Virus record (IMG/VR): IMGVR_UViG_3300006737_000136
Location: 1 to 28,341 of that record
DNA: 28,341 nt
Reading direction: 5' to 3' (one strand)
DNA from: a virus
The translations under genes were made by a program, and so were the position numbers. Below the pieces are notes generated by a model. The model did no database searches and had not been told where the DNA came from. It saw only the letters and a program-made list of their open reading frames with translations. Shown piece by piece: positions 5,764-13,009 of the stretch (position 1 is its first letter; each line of letters starts with the position of its first letter).

Positions 5764-8715
5764 ATGAGTACACATAGAACATGTTGTTGTGGTTGTGGAG
5801 ACAGACCTTGTACAGGTATAGAATATCGGTACGAGAATACTTCCGGTTCATGTCCAATTTGTGCCATTGGTAGGTCCGAACGCGAAGAAGATCATGCACA
5901 GAGGTATGGATTTCAAAATACTGTTTATGCACCTATGGAGAACGGGCCAGATATTGATTTTTATGATCAAGCACATCCTTCTAATTTATATGTCGGAGAT
6001 ATATGTTTAGATTCTAGAGCGTTCTTACCTGATGGTGAAGGTTTTTCCGACCCAAGAGAGACGAACCTAGATATTTGTCCTCCATCCTGTAATCCTCAAG
6101 GTGCATATTATTATTCTGAAACAGGATGTGAGTTTAATCGTTGCTGGGAAAGATATCCGGGAAGTGGTAATTTTATCGCGCCCGGATCTAGTCCCGTCCC
6201 GAGAGTTACATATTATCAGTTCACTCCTCCGTGGGGACATCTTCCATGGTCTCCGCAGGTAATGAATGACTGGAAAGAAAATTGGAACGGTCCTCTTCAA
6301 CCAAGAGGAGATTGTACCATGCACTGCAATCCAGAAAACATCGGATGTCATAAATTAGCATTCGTTGGGGGACTTGGTAATTATTGGGGAAATCACATTG
6401 GTAACTCTGTTTTCGATAATTTACCTCGATGTGGTGCTGATATTTCTACAATCCCTCCCGTGAGGGGAGAGAATGATGAAGGTTGGTTATGGGTTAGGGA
6501 TTGGGTACAGAGTGGTGGTAAGTTGGTGATTCTTCAGGAATCTCTCAATACTGGATGCAGATATAAATTTGATTTTAGAGAATGGGCTAATTCTAATGTG
6601 CATACCAATAATGGTGGTGAAATGGGGAGAAGAAATAATTTCTCCTGCATGTATGATGATTGGTGGGAACTAGTAAGAGATCCTGAAGATGAAAGTGAAA
6701 ACCAATATGGAACAAGAGAGAGATACAATTATGTTGAAATAGAAGAACAGTTGAGAGAATTTGCATTCTTCTGTGGTGATGATGGGGAGCAGGATAGAGA
6801 GTTTTATCATCTATGCTATTCCGATTCTTATGTTGGTGTGGATAGATGTTTAGAGGAAGGACAATTTGAACCAACAATTAATAGGATTGAATATGATGAA
6901 ACTGGTGCATTTCCACAGATGTGTTGTCAGAAAACTTTATCTCCGTTTAAAAAAGGCGATGGAGAGGAAGAATATCCGTTTTCAGTCAACACATCCGACG
7001 CTGGTGGACTCGTTCCTCAAAACGGAGGAAAGAGATTAATAGGAAGTTGTGATACTCCGGCATGTACTGCGGTATATAAGAAAAACGGTTTGGGTGCTGT
7101 TATTGTAATTTACGACTCTACAATTTTTGGAGCAAAGGCCACACAAATTCCTATCGGGTGGTATGAACTGGCAGCACAACATCCTTCAAATACCGAAAAC
7201 CTGACAGCAGAAGAATTAAAACTCAAAGACTGCAATAATGATTTTTGGAAATTCTTATGTGAAGAATTTATCAGTGAGGGAGCAGAAGATTATCCTTGTG
7301 ATGAGGGAACTTGTTTTTGGGATGAATTCTCGAAACCATACAATGAGAACCAGTGTTTACTAGATGCAGGAACTGCCGCTTGTTGTTTACCGGATGGTTC
7401 TTGTGTTGATACAAATTACTGGGATTGTTTTAAAGAAGAAGGATTGTGGAGAGGATCTACAGACTTTATTTTTGACCATAACCTCAAATTTTTCGAGGAT
7501 CCACCGCCGTCGAACTTCGATCCCGATTTAAATGCTGGGTTTGGAGATCAAAGATTTTGTGAAGGTCGTTGCAATGCAACATGTGATCAACTAAGATATA
7601 GTTGTCAAGAATTTCCTATAGGTAAATGTTGTCAAACTGTGTTCAATGATGCAGGACAATGGATTGGTTATGAAGAAGCAACATCTGAAAATTACCAACA
7701 TGAATGTTTTTGTTTTGCAACTGAATCAAGCGATAAGTGTTGGGCAGATGGTTCTGGTTTCGCAGGTGGAAGCGATCCTCAATGGGACTGTCCGTGGGAA
7801 AATACAATAGAATGGCGTCGAGAGGGAAGTGGTGATTGGTGTACAACCTTTGATCCAGATCCTCCAGAATGTGAAACAGATTCAGATTGTCCATATAAAG
7901 AATGCTGTAGATTCGGAGAATGTATTTATTGTTCCGGTGGCGAATGTGGTCTGATCGGCGGTAATCCCGACGCAGAAACTTGTCCACCAGGCCTGTGTTG
8001 TAATGATGGATATTGTGAAGAATGTCCTCCAGAATGTTTCGGTGACGCGGATTGCTGCATCGACGCGGGCGAGGACTGTCGCCGGCGTTGCGAGGATGGT
8101 TATTGTGTCGATGAGGAACCACCAACAACAGAACCACCATCAGGAACTTGTCCTGACGGAACACCTGCAACCTGCGAACGGAACGATGATGACGGATCTG
8201 ATTTCGAGGAGAATGGTACAATTTGTGATGAAATGGGAGATTATGGTCAGGCAGGTTGTCGTACTTGCTACTGGGGTACGGCAGATAACGGTGATTGCGA
8301 AGAAGACAATGTACCGTTTCCTGATGATAGTTATGGATGTTGCGGAGTTCCACCAGGCTCATGTTGCGGTCAGTCTTCAAATCCTACAGCACCATGTGAA
8401 TGTAATACTTCCGACAATCAATGCTGTACCACATCATATAGCGAAGATTTCCCCGGCCCAATTCAGACATGCGAAAATTGTGGGTGTTCTGAAGGTGACG
8501 ATAGTGAATGTCCAGAGGGGTATTGTTGTTTTAATTTTGTATGCAACACATGCGAACCACCAGACTATTGTTGTACGGGGGTACAAAATGATTGTTTAGA
8601 GTCGGGTGGTACACCAGAAGAGTGTGATTGTAATAACTGTCTAGCAATCGGCGGTTGTGACATATGTGATTGTTACTGGACTGGAAATAATTTTAGTTGT
8701 TTCACAGATCCTTGA
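5764..8715 (+). CDS. Cysteine-rich structural protein between the two hub genes
   Basis: No known phage family is recognised. Regions in order: a cysteine cluster at residues 7-16 (CCCGCGDRPC) and nearby; a long aromatic-rich part; a probable Rossmann-like, glutamine-amidotransferase-type region made of LAFVGG (198-203), WVQSGGKLVILQES (247-260) and GLGAVIVIYDSTIFG (442-456), resembling DUF4350/ThuA-like domains but with no clear catalytic triad; one six-cysteine-type motif starting ACCLPDGSC at 539; then from about 700 a dense cysteine tail with WAP- or granulin-like spacing (for example ECETDSDCPYKECC). It starts 8 bases after the hub stop with no Shine-Dalgarno sequence, and an in-frame TAA lies 4 bases upstream, so ATG 5764 is the first possible ATG. 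Its place inside the hub cluster suggests a virion component. Residues 760-777 are encoded by a GC-rich patch. Confidence 0.8.
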   Translation: MSTHRTCCCGCGDRPCTGIEYRYENTSGSCPICAIGRSEREEDHAQRYGFQNTVYAPMENGPDIDFYDQAHPSNLYVGDICLDSRAFLPDGEGFSDPRETNLDICPPSCNPQGAYYYSETGCEFNRCWERYPGSGNFIAPGSSPVPRVTYYQFTPPWGHLPWSPQVMNDWKENWNGPLQPRGDCTMHCNPENIGCHKLAFVGGLGNYWGNHIGNSVFDNLPRCGADISTIPPVRGENDEGWLWVRDWVQSGGKLVILQESLNTGCRYKFDFREWANSNVHTNNGGEMGRRNNFSCMYDDWWELVRDPEDESENQYGTRERYNYVEIEEQLREFAFFCGDDGEQDREFYHLCYSDSYVGVDRCLEEGQFEPTINRIEYDETGAFPQMCCQKTLSPFKKGDGEEEYPFSVNTSDAGGLVPQNGGKRLIGSCDTPACTAVYKKNGLGAVIVIYDSTIFGAKATQIPIGWYELAAQHPSNTENLTAEELKLKDCNNDFWKFLCEEFISEGAEDYPCDEGTCFWDEFSKPYNENQCLLDAGTAACCLPDGSCVDTNYWDCFKEEGLWRGSTDFIFDHNLKFFEDPPPSNFDPDLNAGFGDQRFCEGRCNATCDQLRYSCQEFPIGKCCQTVFNDAGQWIGYEEATSENYQHECFCFATESSDKCWADGSGFAGGSDPQWDCPWENTIEWRREGSGDWCTTFDPDPPECETDSDCPYKECCRFGECIYCSGGECGLIGGNPDAETCPPGLCCNDGYCEECPPECFGDADCCIDAGEDCRRRCEDGYCVDEEPPTTEPPSGTCPDGTPATCERNDDDGSDFEENGTICDEMGDYGQAGCRTCYWGTADNGDCEEDNVPFPDDSYGCCGVPPGSCCGQSSNPTAPCECNTSDNQCCTTSYSEDFPGPIQTCENCGCSEGDDSECPEGYCCFNFVCNTCEPPDYCCTGVQNDCLESGGTPEECDCNNCLAIGGCDICDCYWTGNNFSCFTDP
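7375..8712 (+). repeat. Cysteine-rich tail with one six-cysteine repeat and WAP-like motifs
   Basis: Residues 538-983 of the protein at 5764. One motif of the CC-x5-C-x7-C type opens it (ACCLPDGSC), as in the fibre genes further right. After about residue 700 cysteines occur every 3-8 residues in pairs such as CPPGLCC, CCIDAGEDC and CCGVPPGSCC, more like WAP or granulin folds than the regular 40-residue repeat. These sequences are protein-level repeats; the DNA is not a perfect tandem repeat. Confidence 0.7.
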
Positions 8716-8735
8716 TATATAAGTTGGAGAAATAA

Positions 8736-9461
8736 ATGGCAAAAGCAGATCATATCTTAAAACTCTCTTCCTTTGTTAACAATGTTTGGCCTACTATCAG
8801 GGTAGGTCATTCCATTGGTGCAATTAATGACAAATATCCATGTGCAAATCCAGATGGTCCGGTAGATAATTCTGAGTGTGACGAAGATGATCCGTTGTGC
8901 AATTGTCCATGTCAGGAATTAAAACCAACCGAACCAGAACCAACTGACGAAGAATTACAAGAAGCACTCGAATCAATCAAAGAGTGTGATTATATCGAAA
9001 GTTCTTTGGGAGAAGATTGGTTGGGATGTATCTGGGCAGATCAAGATCATCCAAGTAGTTGTGGTTGTCCGTGTAGAGGTGATAACTTTGGTGAATATCT
9101 TGACTATACAAGAACATATGCAACATACTGGAACACTCCCGAGACTACTCCTCTGTGGAGAGATGCACAGATGTTTCTTATAACTGCACAAACTGCACAA
9201 ATAGCACTGAACGGTGATTTAAGTTTAAGACCTGGAGAACTTATTAAAATTATTAATAAAATGCCTGGGAATGATGATCCAAATACAAGAAGATTTTCAG
9301 GTAGGTGGATGGTGACGACTATATCTCATGTAATTCAAAATGAAAGTCATAGGATGCTAATAGGATTATCAAGAGATAGTAGTCCAGTCGAACCAAACGA
9401 AAGTCAAATTTTAGGATGGTTTGATTCGGTTGCGGACTGGTTAGGCGGATTATTTGACTAA
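8736..9461 (+). CDS. Baseplate hub protein, gp27-like C-terminal domain as a separate gene
   Basis: A 241-residue protein whose last 90 residues match the C-terminal tube domain of gp27/late-control-D hubs: TAQTAQIALNGD, then LSLRPGELIKIINKM (about 160-174), a variable loop, FSGRWMVTTISHVIQ and HRMLIGLSRDSS. T4 gp27 ends with the same order (LTPGVKIIFND, FYVDEVIHEL, THLYMFTNATK). The N-terminal half is different: two cysteine clusters (CNCPCQ and CGCPCRG) flank an acidic, proline-rich linker. The start has a clear TTGGAGAAATAA ribosome-binding site, so it is a separate gene. The simplest reading is that the hub is built from two chains, this one and the gene at 3728. It could also be a second, shortened hub-like protein. 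Confidence 0.68.
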   Translation: MAKADHILKLSSFVNNVWPTIRVGHSIGAINDKYPCANPDGPVDNSECDEDDPLCNCPCQELKPTEPEPTDEELQEALESIKECDYIESSLGEDWLGCIWADQDHPSSCGCPCRGDNFGEYLDYTRTYATYWNTPETTPLWRDAQMFLITAQTAQIALNGDLSLRPGELIKIINKMPGNDDPNTRRFSGRWMVTTISHVIQNESHRMLIGLSRDSSPVEPNESQILGWFDSVADWLGGLFD

Positions 9462-9464
9462 TCG

Positions 9465-9492
9465 CCTTATACATATAGTAACCAAAATAAGG
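9465..9492 (+). promoter_or_regulatory. Possible ribosome-site-masking stem and weak promoter before gp25
   Basis: The gap before gp25 holds an inverted repeat, CCTTAT (9465-9470) and ATAAGG (9487-9492), with the second arm overlapping the AAGG of the gp25 ribosome-binding site. TATACATA (9468-9475), 7 of 8 to the late box, overlaps the first arm. A transcript started there would lose the first arm, while read-through RNA would keep it. The stem is short and AT-rich, so this is tentative. Confidence 0.25.
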
Positions 9493-9502
9493 ATTTTGCT
9501 GG

Positions 9503-9907
9503 ATGTCATCAAACTATAAATTCACAGATTTTGATATAGACTTTACTAAAAATAGTTTCACGAATGATGTGTCTATTATGAGAGATCGTAATTCTATTCG
9601 TCAATCTATCATGAATTTAATATTGACAAGAAAGGGTGAAAAACCTTTCAACAGAAACTTTGGAGTTGGTGTTCATGATTTGTTATTTGATAGCCCAACC
9701 GATATAGAACTACAAAGAATGGAGTTGGATATAAAAGATCAGGTAACACTAAGAGAACCTAGAGCAGAGGTTGAAAGTGTAGAATTTAATTTTCCTGATA
9801 CTGATGCGAATTTGTTGAATATATCCGTGAATTATATTGTCCGACAAGGATTAAACGCAGAACCAATCTTAGATTCCCTTCAGATACAAATAACAAAGGT
9901 AAGATAA
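9503..9907 (+). CDS. 25: Baseplate wedge protein gp25
   Basis: A 134-residue protein of the GPW/gp25 family (T4 gp25 is 132 residues), the wedge component that contacts the sheath and triggers its contraction; the family has a lysozyme-like shape without catalytic function. Diagnostic features are RNSIRQSIMNLILTRKGEKP (about 29-48), the GEKPFNRNFGVGVHDLLF block with the conserved R-x-F-G-x-G turn (about 45-62), the REPRAEV strand-turn and a final YIVRQG strand. Full length, no damage. It overlaps nothing but is only 1 base from gp6, so the two are translationally coupled, in the usual gp25-gp6 order. Confidence 0.95.
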   Translation: MSSNYKFTDFDIDFTKNSFTNDVSIMRDRNSIRQSIMNLILTRKGEKPFNRNFGVGVHDLLFDSPTDIELQRMELDIKDQVTLREPRAEVESVEFNFPDTDANLLNISVNYIVRQGLNAEPILDSLQIQITKVR

Positions 9908-9908
9908 A

Positions 9909-11717
9909 ATGGCAAATAAACTAGACGTACAATTAGGAAGTTTAGAGTTTGATGATATCAAACAAAGTATCATAAATCATCTCAAAACTCAAGACACAAT
10001 AAAGGACTTTGATTACTCTGGTTCGGCGGCTCAGGTTCTTTTAGATATTCTTGCATATAACACTCTCTACTATGGTTATTATTCAAATATGGTTGCGAGT
10101 GAGATGTTTTTAGATACAGCACAAAGAGAAGAATCTATAATCTCTCTTGTGAAACCATTAGGGTATGTTGTGCCTGGTAGAACCTCATCGAGTGCAAGAG
10201 TAAAAGTTCGTGGTTATGGTTCTGGTAATCCCGTTATACCTGCTTACACTAGATTTGTAGGTAATAATTCAGCAGGAACTTCTTACACTTTTTATACTAC
10301 TGATGCCTACACAACAGATGATGATGGTGAATCAGTAGTAACCATCACTGAAGCAAAATCACTTACGAAAGAACTTCCCCTTCTGGTGGATCAAGTAACA
10401 CAAAAAGGATTTTTGTCTGGTCTTGATATTGACATAAACACATTGACAGTGGAGGTGTATGACTCTTCGTATATTGATGAAAATAATTTAGACCTGGGGG
10501 TTGTTGGGTGGGTTCCGTGGAGTAGAGCAGGAAACATCGAAGACAATTTAGATAGCAAGAGTCAAGTTTACTGGTTGGAAAGAAGTGAATTAGGATTCTT
10601 TGTAGTTTTTGGTGGTAATCTTTCTAATGTAGTTGGACAAGAACTTTCTGTAAATGATAGAGTTCGAGTCACATACCTAAAAAGTAATGGGGAAATAGGA
10701 AATGACATCGGAAACTTCAGAATAGGAGATGGTTCTGGTGCCGCAGTCGATACTATTTCACTATCGAGTGGTGGAACAAACAAACCAGATTTGGAAGCAA
10801 TACGGTTCTTTGCACCAAAATGGTTTGCTTCTCAGGACAGAGCAGTAACCGTCGAAGATTGTAGAGCATTGTTGGCGAAAGAGGGTTTTGTGAGTGGAGA
10901 TCAAGATCCATATTCTCAATTTAATGTATGGGGCGGAGAGGATGCAAATCCTCCCAGATATGGTAGAGTATTTGTAACACTAAACACTTTACCAGAAGAT
11001 GAACCTGTTCGAGCAACTGTTGCAAGACAATTATTGGAGAGAAAAACATGTGTAAGTATCATACCTGAATTTATTGCACTGGAAGAGTTTAATCTAAAAG
11101 TTGTTGGAGATGTCTACTTTGATCCAAGAACAATAACAAGAGACGATTATAGAAATAGAGTATTCAATCAAATAGATAGTCTGTATGGAACACCCAGATT
11201 TGAACGATCATATTCTCTATCTCAAATTGTAAATCAAATAAATTCTGTTTCTGAAGGTTCAAGAGCAGATGTAGTAAATTTACGACTGGAAGTTCAAACT
11301 CCTATGACAGTTTCTGGTGATTCTGTTAAAATTAAATACTACGGAAATCCGATGAAACCCAACACCCTAAGAACAACAGAACCAACTCTTGCCCACCCAG
11401 ACTTGGCTTCCGAAACAGATGCACCAGACGGATTGATTTCAATAAGAACCTCTGGTAGTGTTCTTGCTAACGGAAAACAAATACTTGAAGCATACTATAG
11501 TGAAAATGGTTTGGTTTCTGTGGTGGATCCAAATATAGGATATTGGACTCCAAATTCTTCTCAATGTGAAATTAGAATTAAACCAAAAATATTTGCGAAC
11601 GGAACTTTTAATATTTCTGCTGAACCAAAAGACGATGAAGGTTCTCAACAATATAATGCATCTACAAATCAGTATAGTAAACTTGGCACCGAATTTACAT
11701 TTAGAATAACAGGATAA
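9909..11717 (+). CDS. 6: Baseplate wedge protein gp6 (baseplate J-like)
   Basis: A 602-residue protein of the gp6/baseplate-J family (T4 gp6 is 660). gp6 dimers form the continuous ring that joins the six wedges around the hub. The N-terminal block FDDIKQSIINHLKTQD (about 14-29), DYSGSAAQVLLDILAYNTLYYGYYSNM and then SEMFLDTAQREESIISLVKPLGYVPG-type sequence (about 38-90, cited in parts) is highly typical. The middle has the J-like domain beginning near EAIRFFAPKWFASQDRAVTVEDC (about 296-318), in which the family pattern P-x-x-F-x-x-Q-x-R-A-V-T is visible. The C-terminal part is beta-rich. It is intact and immediately downstream of gp25, with gp7-like 8 bases further on. Confidence 0.92.
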   Translation: MANKLDVQLGSLEFDDIKQSIINHLKTQDTIKDFDYSGSAAQVLLDILAYNTLYYGYYSNMVASEMFLDTAQREESIISLVKPLGYVVPGRTSSSARVKVRGYGSGNPVIPAYTRFVGNNSAGTSYTFYTTDAYTTDDDGESVVTITEAKSLTKELPLLVDQVTQKGFLSGLDIDINTLTVEVYDSSYIDENNLDLGVVGWVPWSRAGNIEDNLDSKSQVYWLERSELGFFVVFGGNLSNVVGQELSVNDRVRVTYLKSNGEIGNDIGNFRIGDGSGAAVDTISLSSGGTNKPDLEAIRFFAPKWFASQDRAVTVEDCRALLAKEGFVSGDQDPYSQFNVWGGEDANPPRYGRVFVTLNTLPEDEPVRATVARQLLERKTCVSIIPEFIALEEFNLKVVGDVYFDPRTITRDDYRNRVFNQIDSLYGTPRFERSYSLSQIVNQINSVSEGSRADVVNLRLEVQTPMTVSGDSVKIKYYGNPMKPNTLRTTEPTLAHPDLASETDAPDGLISIRTSGSVLANGKQILEAYYSENGLVSVVDPNIGYWTPNSSQCEIRIKPKIFANGTFNISAEPKDDEGSQQYNASTNQYSKLGTEFTFRITG

Positions 11718-11725
11718 TAAGTTAG

Positions 11726-13006
11726 ATGTACGGATTTCTGTTCAACAACACGACTGTTGCAAATACTGCATACCAACTTCTTCTTTTGGGTACAAAAATA
11801 GAAGAAGGTGATTCTGTTGTAGATGAAGTCATTGATGTTAGGCATTTGTTTCCGAAGTGGATTCTCGACAGAAATGCAAATGGAAACATGGTCAAGTTTG
11901 TGCAAGCATATTATGATTGGTTGTATAATAAGGCAGACTATGAATTAAGCACAACCACATTTAATACTACTGGATTGCGAAGACTTATAGACTTAGACGA
12001 AACACCAGTTGAATTTCTTAAGCATTTCACATACACATATGCAAGTGGATTTCCAGAAAATGTTCTCGAACCAACAAATGATGGACAAGATAGAACTTCC
12101 TTTGTTAAAGATTTTATTAAAGGAATTCGCACCAACTTCTATCAGAAGAAATCTACAGAAGAAGCATATCAATATTTCTTCCAAACATTATACGGTGTTG
12201 AGAATCCTATTGACTTCTTCTATCCCAAAAAATATATTCTTAGATTAAATGGGGGTAGATTTTCCGACTGGGCGATTGCTCCACTTCAAGATGGTAATCA
12301 AGGCGGAACATATGAATATAGCACAGATACTTACCAAACACAAAATTTAGGTGGAAGTTATTTAAACGGACCATTTGTTATTCAGGATAGTTATTGGTAT
12401 CAGAATTATTCATATCTCATGAAAGCAGGAATTGAGAACGAAGATGGAGAGAACGAGTTTATTGATCAAGATACAGGTTTACCGATATATGATGATCTAA
12501 TGAAATCTCTCCTACACCCTGCTGGTCTAAAAGGATTTTTTGAAAAAACAGAAATAGACTATATTCCACCCGATGATTACGAAGGTGGTGTTAACATATG
12601 CGAACGGCCTGTTCTTGGAAATTATTTTCCATATAGAATGGCAGATGGTCCTGAGAGCATAGAAAGATGTATAGGTTGTCAAGGTAGTGGATATACCTAT
12701 GCAGGATTGACTGGGATGGCAAGTAACATAATACCGAGTGAATTATCAGCGGGTAATGGATTCACATACGGTGACGGTTGGGCTCTTGCTGGACCTGGTT
12801 CTATCTCGGCAGATTTTCATATGCCAACTTTCCATTACCCAGATTGGGCAGATGGAATAACAGGAGAACTTGTTCACCGTGCGCCGTTTAGAGAGATATA
12901 TATTGGTGACTTCCTTTATCTTTGCCCGATAGAGAATAGTCCTAATCTTGGCATAACCGGATGCACCGCTTATGGTGATACAAACGGTGGAGCATGTTGG
13001 AGTTAA
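11726..13006 (+). CDS. Baseplate wedge protein, probably gp7-like
   Basis: A 426-residue protein. Its N-terminal 180 residues match a domain seen in virion proteins of marine T4-like phages: FPKWILDRNANGNMVKFVQAYYDWL (about 31-55, cited in part), LDETPVEFLKHF (about 91-102), then FIKGIRTNFYQKKSTEEAYQYF, and FYPKKYILRLNGGRFSDW. Position directly after gp6 is that of gp7 in T4 and relatives, but T4 gp7 is far larger (1032), so the name rests on order. The C-terminal half is aromatic- and glycine-rich with scattered cysteines, including CIGCQGSG (315-322) and a final GGACWS. A GGATAAT ribosome-binding site precedes the ATG. The last codons overlap the ribosome-binding site of the next gene. Confidence 0.6.
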   Translation: MYGFLFNNTTVANTAYQLLLLGTKIEEGDSVVDEVIDVRHLFPKWILDRNANGNMVKFVQAYYDWLYNKADYELSTTTFNTTGLRRLIDLDETPVEFLKHFTYTYASGFPENVLEPTNDGQDRTSFVKDFIKGIRTNFYQKKSTEEAYQYFFQTLYGVENPIDFFYPKKYILRLNGGRFSDWAIAPLQDGNQGGTYEYSTDTYQTQNLGGSYLNGPFVIQDSYWYQNYSYLMKAGIENEDGENEFIDQDTGLPIYDDLMKSLLHPAGLKGFFEKTEIDYIPPDDYEGGVNICERPVLGNYFPYRMADGPESIERCIGCQGSGYTYAGLTGMASNIIPSELSAGNGFTYGDGWALAGPGSISADFHMPTFHYPDWADGITGELVHRAPFREIYIGDFLYLCPIENSPNLGITGCTAYGDTNGGACWS

Positions 13007-13009
13007 TAA

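Noticed and set aside
7643-8380. Long minus-strand open frame opposite the cysteine-rich gene
   Set aside because: It is a shadow of cysteine-dense coding on the plus strand: its product is rich in His, Asn, Arg and Leu without any motif. The plus frame is supported by length and repeats.
8003-8599. Second plus-strand frame overlapping the cysteine tail
   Set aside because: Low-complexity product rich in Val, Met and Gln, entirely inside the 983-residue gene; no independent motif.
3728-8715. Programmed frameshift or readthrough joining the hub and the cysteine-rich gene
   Set aside because: They are in different frames separated by a stop and an additional in-frame TAA, and no slippery heptamer or strong downstream hairpin was seen.
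4700-8715. gp5-type tail lysozyme or spike helix in the hub cluster
   Set aside because: I looked for lysozyme catalytic motifs and for VxGxxxxx-type spike repeats in the genes at 3728, 5764 and 8736 and found neither; the spike must be encoded elsewhere or be unrecognisable.
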